A DNA stretch of 45,747 nucleotides from Chloroflexota bacterium (GTDB lineage Bacteria; Chloroflexota; UBA4733): the NCBI GenBank assembly GCA_023381895.1, contig JAMCTA010000027.1, positions 1 through 45,747 of the forward strand. The letters are read 5' to 3'. The stretch's first letter is position 1; every line of letters starts with the position of its first letter. The notes under the pieces are model-generated. The model was not told where the DNA came from. It did not search any database and was given only the letters and a program-made list of their open reading frames with translations. Position numbers and translations under genes: made by a program. Shown here one piece after another: positions 26,919 through 35,271 of this stretch.

Positions 26919-27095
26919 ATGTGCGCCATACGTTGTCGCGCCGGTTGCTCGCCGGCGTAGCGCCCGCGGCTGAAGCAGCGGGCTACGTCCACCAAGCCGG
27001 CTCGAAGCCGGCTGGACGCGATCAGCGAACGGCCAGACGCCGTGTCCAGCCTCGTTCACGAGGCTTCGTGACCGTAGCCCGCTCGTTCACGGGCG
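26919..27095. repeat. Hairpin-rich segment between the two direct repeats
   Basis: 177 bases with four consecutive dyads: 26956-26987 (CGTA/TACG plus GCCCGC/GCGGGC), 26995-27013 (AGCCGGCT-cga-AGCCGGCT), 27049-27064 (GCCTCG-ttca-CGAGGC) and 27077-27094 (GCCCG-8-CGGGC). The last two share CTCGTTCACG. It resembles a REP- or MITE-like element. No transposase or clear target duplication other than the 85-bp repeats. Confidence 0.65.
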
Positions 27096-27180
27096 GGCCG
27101 GCCGTTTGCCGCCGCCCCCCACGGCCCGCTTCATCACGCACCGGCATCCGATCTGCTCTGCCGTCGCGGCCCTCCGTCCG
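27096..27180. repeat. 85-bp direct repeat, copy B
   Basis: Second copy, about 95% identical to 26834-26918. On the minus strand it contains a copy of the lipoprotein start (ATG at 27134) that soon departs from the real frame, so it is a non-functional duplicate. Confidence 0.9.
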
Positions 27181-27331
27181 CACCGCGAATGGTGTTATAC
27201 CTCATTACAGAACAGATCCAGCCAGGTATGATCAGTCTCTGACAGGCAAGCGAAAGGAATCAGCCAGACGGTTTCTGTCTTGACGCCGGTCACGCACCGC
27301 CTCGAGTGGCCAGCTTGATGGAAGGAGCCGT

Positions 27332-29332
27332 ATGCGGCTGGTAAAGCGCCTCCTCTTCTGGCTGGGGATCGTTCTCCTTTGTGCCGAGCTGGCCGGCGCT
27401 GCCGCTGGTGTCCTCATCCTCGGTAAGCAGGTTCTGGCTCTGCGCCGCGACCTCACCACGCTGAGCCAGAGCCTCCACACGCCCTCTCTCGCGGCTCTTT
27501 CTCACACCAGACTCAGCGCGCTCGACGCTGATCTGAACGATGCTCGCACCCGGGCCCGGTGGCTCCAGTCGGCCATCGAGCGAGTGCGACCGCTGCTCTG
27601 GCCGGCGTTACACCAGCGGGCTGCGGCGCGGGAGCTCCAGCAGATCGAGAGTGGCCTCGCAGCAGTTCAGGACGGCGCCAGCCTGTTCCACGGCTTGCTG
27701 CAAACTTTCTCTCCTCTACTGGTGGATCCTCAGGCGCTGAGAAGCTCGACCGGCATACTGGGCTTCTTCGAGGAAAGGCAGGTACAGCTCGCCGCTGCCC
27801 TGGTGTCTACCGTTGACCTCGAGCGCGAGCTCGCTCAAATCAAAGACGGTGTGCTCTCTCGCCAGCTGCAATCGCACCTTGGGACGGCGGACAAGGCGCT
27901 GCCGCTCGCTGAAGCGGGGCTCTCCTTCGCCATCACGGCGCCGCTCGTGTTCGACTCGTCTGTTCCCCGGCACTTCCTCGTCGTCGCGCAAGACCCGCAG
28001 GACCTGCGCCCTACTGGCGGCTTCATCGGCTCGCTGGGGCTGCTCACGGTCGATCAAGGAAAAATCGATCACCTCGACTACCGCCCCTACCCGCAATGGG
28101 AGAACGTCCGCGACCCCTCCCGCGCCTGGCCCGTCCAGACGCCACCGGTGCAGCGCTACCTCCACTTCTGCTGCATGGACATCCAGGATTCCAACTGGTA
28201 TCCCGACTTCCCCACCACAGCGGTAGTCCTCGAGCGGTTCTTTGAGGCTGACCAGCCAAGTCGCATCGACGGAGTGATCGCGTTCGATCCCGCTGTCATT
28301 CAAGCGCTCCTCCGCGTCACGGGGCCGGTGAAGCTGCCCAGGCTCGCCGAACCGGTCACCGTGGATAACGTCGTCACCTTGGCGAACTACTTTGAGGGCC
28401 GCGGGTCGGCCTTGCCCGGTTTGCCGCCGCCGGCGCTGTTTCCCAATAAGACTTTCATCGTTGACGTCGCTCAAGCCTTGCTGGAGCGCTGGAAGCATCC
28501 CAGTCCTGGCGCCGTTCTGGCACTGGCGAAGGCGGCTCCGGCGCTCCTGAGCGAGAAGCACCTGCTGCTCTACTTCAACAACTTGGCTCTCGAATCCTCA
28601 CTGCGGTCGATGAGCTGGGCAGGGGCGGTGAACGCGCCGCCGGGCGACTACGTCTTCCTGGATGATATGAGCATGAGCGACAACAAAGTCGATACAGACG
28701 TCGCTCGCAGTTTCACCGACCGCGTCCAGCTGCTACCCAACGGCGGCGCGGACGTCGCCCTGACCATCGTGTGGACGAACAACTATCCGCACGCCACTGA
28801 GGCGGGTGCAGGGGGAGGGGCTGGCATCGCGCCGACGACCGCTTTCCGCGACTTCTTCCGACTCTTCCTGCCGGCAGGAAGCGCTGTCCAGAGTACAGCC
28901 GGCATCACCGATGCATGGCCGGCGACGACCGAGAGCGGCCACCTGGTCATCCGTGGCTTCGCCGTCATTCCCCAAGGTGGATCCCACCAGATCACCCTGC
29001 GCTATCACGTGCCGGCGGCGGTCCTCTCAGCAAGGAATGGCGCTGTCTATGTTCTGCACGTTCAGGTGCAGCCCGGCATCCCGCCGCCGGTGTATCACCT
29101 CGAGCTGCTCGCGCCATCCGGCGCCCGGCTGTACGGTGCGAGCACGCAGCTGCGCACTGATCACGCCTGGCAGATACCAGTAGCGGGCATCCAACCGGCG
29201 ACGCCACCCGTAGCTCCGGCTTGGGACAGCTACTGCACCGCCATGCGACTCGTCGCGGGCCTGAAGGGGCCCTATTCCTCCAAGCGTTTACAGCCGCCCG
29301 CCCAGTGTGCCCCTGGCTTCGAGGGGTCCTGA
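27332..29332 (+). CDS. DUF4012 membrane protein
   Basis: 666 residues with one N-terminal helix (LLFWLGIVLLCAELAGAAAG) after a basic MRLVKR, then a coiled-coil-like region (residues 30-140) and the DUF4012 core: VVAQDPQDLRPTGGFIGSLGLL, DIQDSNWYPDFPTTAV and RIDGVIAFDPAVIQALLRVTGPVKLP. The function of DUF4012 is not established; family members lie in cell-surface polysaccharide loci of Chloroflexota, Actinobacteria and candidate phyla, so a role in exporting, anchoring or remodelling glycan is an inference. The ATG follows AAGGAG. It is divergent from the lipoprotein gene and convergent with the glycosidase-like gene downstream, which are paralogues of each other. Confidence 0.88.
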   Translation: MRLVKRLLFWLGIVLLCAELAGAAAGVLILGKQVLALRRDLTTLSQSLHTPSLAALSHTRLSALDADLNDARTRARWLQSAIERVRPLLWPALHQRAAARELQQIESGLAAVQDGASLFHGLLQTFSPLLVDPQALRSSTGILGFFEERQVQLAAALVSTVDLERELAQIKDGVLSRQLQSHLGTADKALPLAEAGLSFAITAPLVFDSSVPRHFLVVAQDPQDLRPTGGFIGSLGLLTVDQGKIDHLDYRPYPQWENVRDPSRAWPVQTPPVQRYLHFCCMDIQDSNWYPDFPTTAVVLERFFEADQPSRIDGVIAFDPAVIQALLRVTGPVKLPRLAEPVTVDNVVTLANYFEGRGSALPGLPPPALFPNKTFIVDVAQALLERWKHPSPGAVLALAKAAPALLSEKHLLLYFNNLALESSLRSMSWAGAVNAPPGDYVFLDDMSMSDNKVDTDVARSFTDRVQLLPNGGADVALTIVWTNNYPHATEAGAGGGAGIAPTTAFRDFFRLFLPAGSAVQSTAGITDAWPATTESGHLVIRGFAVIPQGGSHQITLRYHVPAAVLSARNGAVYVLHVQVQPGIPPPVYHLELLAPSGARLYGASTQLRTDHAWQIPVAGIQPATPPVAPAWDSYCTAMRLVAGLKGPYSSKRLQPPAQCAPGFEGS

Positions 29333-29418
29333 CCGAGGAGGGTGTATGGCAGCTGATGCCACACTGACATAAGGAAGCTTCTGGGAAGGCGAAGCGAGGT
29401 CACACCAGGTCCGCGGGC

Positions 29419-30690
29419 TCACTGCCCTGTGCTCTGGGTGTGGACGAAGATCTCCCCGTCTGGGGTGAGCTGGGAGTCGCTTCCCGGGCCACTGAGGAGG
29501 CTGACCGCTCCGGCGTGGTCACCAGGGGAGTCCGGGTTGTAGGCCGCGAAGACGAACCAGCGCCGGATGTTGTACTGCTGGCCGCTGGCTACGAGCCAGC
29601 TCAGCATCTGCTGGAGATAGTCTGCGACCAGGCCGGCGCGCAGCCGGCCAGCCGGCACGACGATCTGGTGGCCATGCTGCTGGATGAGGCGGAAGCCGGT
29701 ATAGCCCCAGTGTACGCCCAGCTCAGTGTCCCAGATCGGCTTGCCAGCCAGGCCAGGAATCGAATCGAGCCAGCTGCGGAACTCGACCAGCTGCTGCTCC
29801 TCAAGCTTGTAGTTGACCGTGGGGAGATGCGCCCAATCGAGTGGATAGGTGTGAATGCTCCAGACGTCGAACGGAGGCTCCGCTCCGTAGGCAGCCACGT
29901 AGTCCGCCCGCATCTGCACCGTCCAGGACTCACCCGTCACCAGCGGACCGCAGAGCTCGCACCCCTCCGTCCAGTTGAGCACGTCTGGTCCGATCAAACG
30001 CGCGGTGGGGTCTGCTCGCTTGAGAGTAGTGGCGACGCTGTGCAGGAGCCGGGCATAGGCGGCGGGCTGGGCGTACGGTGAGCCAGCGCTGATGCCATTC
30101 GGCTCGATTTGGAGAGACCAGACACGGCCGGGGTAGAGCGCAGCGAGCGTGGCGAGCTCGCTCAGGTTGCTGGAATCGATGGCCTGGAGGTGCGTAGGGG
30201 CATACTGCATGGCAGGCGGAACACTGCCGTCGACCCAGCGGGCGTGGAGGAGGTTGAGGGCGTGCAGTGCCGCATCGGGTGGCACGTCTCCGAGCACGAC
30301 GGCGAAGCGCGGATCTCCCGTGAAGTCAGGCTCCCAGGGGAAGCGCTCGCTGTTCAGCCGCTCCACCAGTCCGTAGGGACTGTTGATCCAGGAGTGATAG
30401 CCGTCCGTGAAAGCCGTGAGATTGCCGGCTTTGCGCCATACGAGCAGGCCATTGGTCGTGTGCTGGAGGGCGTCGCCAGTGGTGCCGCTGTAGGCCGCAT
30501 TATCCACGCAGCTCCCCACGACACCCGGGATCAGCGCGTGCAAGGCCGCAAAGCCTAGCTGGAAGGTGCAGCCACTTTGCGGCGCCGCTGCCACGGGAGC
30601 GGGCAGGAGGGCCAGGAGTGGAATCACCAGGGCAACGACCAGGTGCCTGAGGATGCTGCTCCCGTGCGGAGCGCCACTGACCGGTAACAT
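29419..30690 (-). CDS. Secreted glycosidase-like protein (clan GH-A type), paralogue of the lipoprotein at 25703
   Basis: 423 residues from an ATG with GGGAGGA five bases upstream and a signal peptide (LRHLVVALVIPLLALLPAPVAAA). A longer open frame to 30999 has no ribosome binding site. Residues about 40-125 form an extra module with NGLLVWRKAGNLTAFTDGYHSW, a sequence type found in secreted proteins of Chloroflexota. The barrel domain follows: RVWSLQIEPNGIS (candidate acid/base Glu), FDVWSIHTYPLDWAHLPTVNY and PIWDTELGVHWGY (candidate nucleophile Glu). Compared with its paralogue it has a cleavable signal rather than a lipobox, so it is secreted freely. Substrate unknown. Confidence 0.8.
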   Translation of the reverse strand: MLPVSGAPHGSSILRHLVVALVIPLLALLPAPVAAAPQSGCTFQLGFAALHALIPGVVGSCVDNAAYSGTTGDALQHTTNGLLVWRKAGNLTAFTDGYHSWINSPYGLVERLNSERFPWEPDFTGDPRFAVVLGDVPPDAALHALNLLHARWVDGSVPPAMQYAPTHLQAIDSSNLSELATLAALYPGRVWSLQIEPNGISAGSPYAQPAAYARLLHSVATTLKRADPTARLIGPDVLNWTEGCELCGPLVTGESWTVQMRADYVAAYGAEPPFDVWSIHTYPLDWAHLPTVNYKLEEQQLVEFRSWLDSIPGLAGKPIWDTELGVHWGYTGFRLIQQHGHQIVVPAGRLRAGLVADYLQQMLSWLVASGQQYNIRRWFVFAAYNPDSPGDHAGAVSLLSGPGSDSQLTPDGEIFVHTQSTGQ

Positions 30691-30817
30691 CGGTTCCTCC
30701 CTTTTCCACGACTGGTCTTCTCGCTGGAAGCGCACACCAGCGCACCGTGCCGCGCTGGTCGCGTGTGCCCGGCAAGAAGGGGACGGCCAGTCTCTGAGAC
30801 CTTTCCCGGTCTGCCTG

Positions 30818-31579
30818 CTATCCAGGAGCGGCGGTGCGCGGCAACAGGTGGATGCGTCCCGTCGCAGCATCTGCCTGGGCGGTAGTGTACTCATCGTGTG
30901 TGCCGATGTCACGCAGATAGGCGCTGTCCGGCAGAACTTCGCCGGCAATACGCAGGCCACACGACAGGAGGGCAGGAACGGCATCGGTCCCAAAATCACA
31001 GGGGACGCCTTCAGGGATCACGTCGATGATGCTGGGCTCTGCCACGTACACGCCGGCGGCAACGAGGTTGCCGGGCTCCTCGCCACGCGGCGGCTTCTCC
31101 ACGAAACGGCGGATGCAACCGCCTTCCCCTAACTCTGCCACCCCTTTATTCCAGGGATCGGGCACTCGATGCAGGAGACAGGTAAGGTCCGCGCCGGCCC
31201 CGCGGTGCCTGTCTGCCAGAGCGGTGAGATCAACGTCGGTAAGCACGTCACCGTAGATGAGGAAGAAGGTTTCGGAGAGGAAGTCACGCAGAGCGCGGAT
31301 GGTGCCTCCAGAGCCGAGAAGGGTTGGTTCCTCAAGGTAGGTGATCTGCAGGCCCCAGTCGCTGCCATCACCAGCAAAGCGAGGGATGTCGGCAGGCCGG
31401 TAGTGCAGGTTGATCGCCACCTCGCGGACGCCGTGGGTGTGGAGGAGCGCAAGGGTGTGATCGAGCAGCGCTACCCTGGCGATCTCCACCAGGGCTTTGG
31501 GACGGCTGTAGGTGACTGGCCGCAGCCGCGTCCCTTCACCTGCCGCGAGAATCAGTGCTTTCCGCACACTCCCTGCCAT
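30818..31579 (-). CDS. Nucleotidyltransferase, likely HddC-type (heptose-1-phosphate guanylyltransferase)
   Basis: 253 residues. The NTP-transferase signature is KALILAAGEGTRLRPVTYSRPKALVEIA, with the metal-binding Asp in FLIYGDVLTDVDL and the late motif YLRDIGTHDEY. It joins a sugar-1-phosphate to a nucleotide. Sequence alone does not separate mannose-, glucose- and heptose-specific enzymes; the heptose reading comes from the nearby HddA-type kinase and GmhB-type phosphatase. Two starts are possible: ATG at 31579 (AGGAG directly adjacent) or GTG at 31567. It is divergent from gmhB. Confidence 0.75.
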   Translation of the reverse strand: MAGSVRKALILAAGEGTRLRPVTYSRPKALVEIARVALLDHTLALLHTHGVREVAINLHYRPADIPRFAGDGSDWGLQITYLEEPTLLGSGGTIRALRDFLSETFFLIYGDVLTDVDLTALADRHRGAGADLTCLLHRVPDPWNKGVAELGEGGCIRRFVEKPPRGEEPGNLVAAGVYVAEPSIIDVIPEGVPCDFGTDAVPALLSCGLRIAGEVLPDSAYLRDIGTHDEYTTAQADAATGRIHLLPRTAAPG

Positions 31580-31801
31580 CTCCTGTTGCCGCCATATTCT
31601 ACTGCAAATCTTCGTGACCGAAGAACAGATGCGCCTGGCAAAGCTTACAGGGTGAGGACGTCTGCTCAGGCCATTCACGCTGTACGCAAGGATGTTGAGA
31701 TCACGCTATGTGCCGGTACGTCGTCGTATATGCATCTTCATCTCCGCCCTTCCGGGCCTGCGTCTCTCTTATCGGGCTACTTTCCCCCGCTGTCATAGGA
31801 A

Positions 31802-31818
31802 AGAAGTCCACCTTCTTG
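31802..31818. promoter_or_regulatory. Inverted repeat upstream of gmhB
   Basis: AAGAAG-tccac-CTTCTT, about 70 bases before the GmhB start. Possible operator half-sites. Confidence 0.3.
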
Positions 31819-31836
31819 ATGTTTGTAGCCACAGAA

Positions 31837-31858
31837 AGATGACAATACCATCATCTTG
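31837..31858. promoter_or_regulatory. 22-base operator-like inverted repeat upstream of gmhB
   Basis: AAGATGA-caatacca-TCATCTT, arms of seven bases with an eight-base spacer, ending 28 bases before the GmhB ATG. The layout suits a dimeric repressor. Confidence 0.4.
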
Positions 31859-31886
31859 CGACTGTGCTCGGAAGAAGAGGGGGAAC

Positions 31887-32483
31887 ATGAACGCGCTCTT
31901 CCTGGATCGCGACGGTGTATTGAACGAGAACCGCGACGACCACGTCAAGAGCATCGCTGAGCTGCAGTGGATTCCCGGTGTGCTACCGGCGCTGCGAGAG
32001 CTGGCTCAGATCGAGGTTCCCATCGTCGTGGTGACGAACCAGTCGATCATCGGGAGGGGACTGGCGGCGGCAGCGACGGTCTGGGAGATTCACGAGCACA
32101 TGTGCCGGACCGTGCGGGACAACGGTGGAAGAATCGACGCGGTGCTCTATTGTCCCCACCAGCCCCAGGACGGGTGTAGCTGCCGCAAGCCGCGACCGGG
32201 ACTGTTGCTGGAGGCGGCCGTCAAGCTCAACGTCGATCTCTCTTCGTCTCTGTTTGTTGGTGATGCTTTCACTGACTACCAAGCTGCCGCAGCGGCGGGA
32301 ACCCACTACATCCACGTCCAGTCCGGCCGGGGGGCGTCAGCATCGCAGGCCATCCGGCAGGCTGACCTAGCGATCCCCATCACCAAGGACCTCCTCGCCG
32401 CTGTGCCGCTCTGCCGCCAGCTTCTCAGCGAGGTCTACCCAGGAAAGGCGCGCGGCAGCCTGCAACCGGTCATCTGCCGCTAA
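31887..32483 (+). CDS. gmhB: D-glycero-D-manno-heptose 1,7-bisphosphate 7-phosphatase (GmhB-like, HAD family)
   Basis: 198 residues of the HAD-IIIA histidinol-phosphatase-like family. Motif I is FLDRDGVLNE (nucleophile Asp and acid Asp), motif II VVTNQS, motif III around CRKPRPGLL, motif IV FVGDAFTDYQAA. The Cys/His loop YCPHQPQDGCSC binds zinc in true GmhB enzymes. It removes the 7-phosphate of heptose bisphosphate in nucleotide-heptose synthesis. The ATG at 31887 follows GAGGGGG. It lies near HddA- and HddC-type genes, which supports the heptose role; the stop overlaps the convergent epimerase gene by four bases. Confidence 0.85.
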   Translation: MNALFLDRDGVLNENRDDHVKSIAELQWIPGVLPALRELAQIEVPIVVVTNQSIIGRGLAAAATVWEIHEHMCRTVRDNGGRIDAVLYCPHQPQDGCSCRKPRPGLLLEAAVKLNVDLSSSLFVGDAFTDYQAAAAAGTHYIHVQSGRGASASQAIRQADLAIPITKDLLAAVPLCRQLLSEVYPGKARGSLQPVICR

Positions 32484-33595
32484 CGGGATGTGGGGCGCAA
32501 CACCCCCATCCGTCGCATCGCTTCTTCCGCCGCCCGTGTCGTGTCGGTAAGGTCCGGCTGCTGGCGGGCCCAAGAGACGTACCCGGCAACTATCTCTTGC
32601 TGATTACGCTGTGATCTCCAGCCAAACGAGCGCAGGCGGCTGACGCTGGACAGGGCGTGGCGGGTATCGCCAAAGCGAAAGAGCCCAGGTGCCTCAGGAG
32701 CGCCGGGCAGTCCGGCTTCCTGCATCACGAGCACTGCGAGCTCGTGAACCGATACCTGACGGTCGCCTCCCACGTTGAGTGCTAGCCCGTCACTGCGTGA
32801 GTCCTCCACGGCGAGCATGACCGCATCGACCGTATCGTGGACGCTGATGAAGTCACGGAGCTGCTGGCCATCTTCGTAGAGCAGGGGAGCACGTCCGGCC
32901 AGCGCCTGCACGGTGAAGATGCGGAGGGCGCCTGAGTAGGCGTTGCGGAACGACTGTCTAGGCCCTTGGACGATCGAGAAGCGAAGCGCAACACTGGGAA
33001 TACCGTAGCGGCGGCCCAGCTTGAGGGCGATCTCTTCCTGGTCCCGCTTAGCCATGGCATAGCTGTTATGGGGACTGAAGACCGCTTCAGGTGTTGGCAG
33101 CGGTGTCAGGACAGCACTGCAGTCGGGGCAGCGGAGGTCCCACGCGCCTGCTCGCAGCTGCTGCTCAGTGCGCTGCTCCGGAACCAGCGCACCGTGACGC
33201 TCGCACCGATGGAGCCCTTCCCCGGCGACTGCCTGACTAGAAGCGACGACGATGCGGCCAACCGGCAGATGCTCCGCCACGATGAGCTCGTAGAGTAATG
33301 CGGTGCCGGCGGCATTGACCTGGAAGAAGTGGGAGAAATCGGTCAGGTGGTCTTGATAGGCAGCGAGGTGGAGCACTGCATCGATGCCATCCAGCGCTGA
33401 GCGCAGGACAGCGCGGTCAGTGACGTCACCGCGGATGCGCTCTGCACGCGGGTCGAGATACTCCGGCCAGTGACCCGGAAGGTGAACGGGCGCTGTGAGG
33501 AGATCGAGGATGCGCACCTGATGCTCACGGGCGAGCAGCGCATCGACGCAGTGTGAGCCAATGAAGCCGGCCCCGCCGGTCACCAGAATGCGCAA
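32480..33595 (-). CDS. NAD-dependent epimerase/dehydratase (SDR family) with a zinc-ribbon-like insert
   Basis: 371 residues from a TTG start with GGAAGGGG about ten bases upstream; an earlier ATG at 33643 lacks one. The Rossmann motif ILVTGGAGFIGSH, the catalytic Ser in VVASSQ and the YAMAK active site (Tyr 179, Lys 183) are intact. Between them lies an insert with Cys 131, His 134, Cys 156 and Cys 159 (HRCERH then LRCPDC), which looks like a zinc site. Such inserts occur in a branch of nucleotide-sugar epimerases related to dTDP-rhamnose 4-epimerase. Its substrate could be the nucleotide-heptose of this locus or another sugar nucleotide. The gene is convergent with gmhB. Confidence 0.8.
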   Translation of the reverse strand: MRILVTGGAGFIGSHCVDALLAREHQVRILDLLTAPVHLPGHWPEYLDPRAERIRGDVTDRAVLRSALDGIDAVLHLAAYQDHLTDFSHFFQVNAAGTALLYELIVAEHLPVGRIVVASSQAVAGEGLHRCERHGALVPEQRTEQQLRAGAWDLRCPDCSAVLTPLPTPEAVFSPHNSYAMAKRDQEEIALKLGRRYGIPSVALRFSIVQGPRQSFRNAYSGALRIFTVQALAGRAPLLYEDGQQLRDFISVHDTVDAVMLAVEDSRSDGLALNVGGDRQVSVHELAVLVMQEAGLPGAPEAPGLFRFGDTRHALSSVSRLRSFGWRSQRNQQEIVAGYVSWARQQPDLTDTTRAAEEAMRRMGVLRPTSR

Positions 33596-33813
33596 CGTGC
33601 TGTCCCCCCTTCCTTGATAAAGCTCATACGAGCACGCTACCATTCAGTGAAGCCGGCGGGATCCTTGAGCGGCTATCTCCGGGCGCGAGCCGGTTCCGGC
33701 TTGACCACCGCCCGGCTTCACAGCGCAGCGACCTTTCCACCATCCCCAAGGATTATAGGGGCTGCCCATCGACGACCTCAGTACACTGGCTGCAGCGAGC
33801 GTTTGCACCTGAG
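33596..33813. other. Intergenic region with nested inverted repeats
   Basis: About 220 bases between the glycosylphosphotransferase and the epimerase, both on the minus strand. It contains GTGAAGCCGG (33647-33656) and its complement (33712-33721), and between them the palindrome AGCCGGttCCGGCT. Probably a REP-like structure or an attenuator; no gene is seen. Confidence 0.45.
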
Positions 33814-35271
33814 TCAGTGCGGCGATTTGGGCGCCGGTTCCCTTTCTTTTGCAAGCTCCTCTTCAGCAATCTGCTGAGACGCCGTTGGTACAGCCGCCGA
33901 TGCTTCCTGGCGGTGTCCCCGTACTGTGTGCAGGATCAGCTCTCTGGTGGCCCCGAAGAGGAGGACCATGTCGCGTGCGGGCGAGTAGCTACGGACGTAG
34001 GCAACGTCGGCGGCGAGCTCCTCCTCGGGGGTCAGGTGGCTCGTTCCGTGCAACAGCCACGGCCCGAACAGCCCAGGCTTCATTGCCAGGAGTACCCCCG
34101 TCCACTCGTAGTAGAGCGGGAGGTCTGACTCGTGAATAGGGCGAGGACCGACGAGGCTTAGCTCACCGCGCAGCACGTTGAGCGCTCGTGGCAGCTTTGC
34201 AATGAGGTAGCCGATTCGATACCGGCGGGGAAATTCCCAGAAGCGCAGCGTTTCTTCAACGCTGGCGTCATCAGGATCCCAGGCCGTTAGAGACCAGCGG
34301 AGGAAGCGCCGGCCGTACTGGCCTACGAGCGGGGTGCCACGGAAGAGTGCGACACCCCTGCGGCGGGCTCGTATCCAGCTACCGAGAAGCACGGGAGAGG
34401 ACAGAACGAGCACGAGGAGAGCAACCAGACGATCCAGCGTCCCCTTCAGCACTGCCGGCCATCCCGGAATGCGGCCCAGATGTGGCAGGAGCACTGGCAC
34501 TTCGCCGCGCATTCCCGACTCGAGCCTTGTCACGAGTGTTTCGGCGAGGCTAGGAAGCAGCATTAGCGCCGGAAACTTCGGCGTCACGTAGGCTCGACGC
34601 AGGAGGCGCTCGTAGCTCTCGCGCGCCAGAGCGCTCTCTACAATCAATAGTTCATCGCAGTGGGTAGACGTAGCAACGCGAAGGACCTCGTCCGGACGGC
34701 CTATCACTTGCCAGTGATCTGTCACCGGTGCACCGAGGGGGAGATAGTCATCGAGAAAACCGATCACCCGTACGTGGCGGTAGGTCGAGAGCTGTCCAGC
34801 TGCTGCTACTCCCGCTTCGCCTGCACCCGCAATGATGACGCGCCAGGGATGGCGACGCCGTACATAGCGCGCCATAGCTACGAGGACCTTCCGCTCCGCA
34901 GCAACCAGCGGCACCGCCAGCCCTGCAGTGAGAAGGAGCCAGCCCCGAGACAGCAAGATCTCCCCGGTGAGGTAGGTGCCGGCGAGAGAGAGCATCGCCG
35001 CGATCACGGTCGCATGGAGCACGCGTGTCCCGAGTCCGGTTCCGTGCCACAGCAGCTCCCGCCGGTATAACCCCTCGATTGCGTAGACAAAGAGCCAGCT
35101 CGGCGCTAGGATTCCGATAATCAGCACGAGATGCAAGATGTCGGGCTGGCCGGAGCTGAGCTGGAGAACGTGCCACCACACGTGGAGAAGGAGAGCGAGC
35201 ACAAAGGCGCTGACGATGGTGCAGCAATCCAATGCCACTGCGACCAGAATCAAGGGATCACGCCGTGACAA
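33814..35271 (-). CDS. Polyprenyl glycosylphosphotransferase (WbaP/WcaJ-like)
   Basis: 485 residues from a TTG at 35271 with GGAGG six bases upstream; the start overlaps the end of the kinase gene by 14 bases. A longer open frame reaches 35511 but lies inside that gene. The N-terminal half has several membrane helices (ILVAVALDCCTIVSAFVLALL and others) and a CoA-binding-like domain (VIIAGAGEAGVAAAGQL). The C-terminal half is the sugar-transferase domain: GTLDRLVALLVLVLSSPVLLG membrane helix, RIGYLIAKLPRALNVLRGELSLVGPRPI near the end, the signature of phosphoglycosyl transferases. It transfers a sugar-1-phosphate to undecaprenyl phosphate, the first step of glycan assembly. Confidence 0.93.
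   Translation of the reverse strand: MSRRDPLILVAVALDCCTIVSAFVLALLLHVWWHVLQLSSGQPDILHLVLIIGILAPSWLFVYAIEGLYRRELLWHGTGLGTRVLHATVIAAMLSLAGTYLTGEILLSRGWLLLTAGLAVPLVAAERKVLVAMARYVRRRHPWRVIIAGAGEAGVAAAGQLSTYRHVRVIGFLDDYLPLGAPVTDHWQVIGRPDEVLRVATSTHCDELLIVESALARESYERLLRRAYVTPKFPALMLLPSLAETLVTRLESGMRGEVPVLLPHLGRIPGWPAVLKGTLDRLVALLVLVLSSPVLLGSWIRARRRGVALFRGTPLVGQYGRRFLRWSLTAWDPDDASVEETLRFWEFPRRYRIGYLIAKLPRALNVLRGELSLVGPRPIHESDLPLYYEWTGVLLAMKPGLFGPWLLHGTSHLTPEEELAADVAYVRSYSPARDMVLLFGATRELILHTVRGHRQEASAAVPTASQQIAEEELAKEREPAPKSPH

Larger units (their letters stand above)
31580..31886. other. Divergent promoter region of the heptose genes
   Basis: About 307 bases between the nucleotidyltransferase and the GmhB-like gene. 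It holds two inverted repeats (listed separately) and no recognisable gene. Confidence 0.45.
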
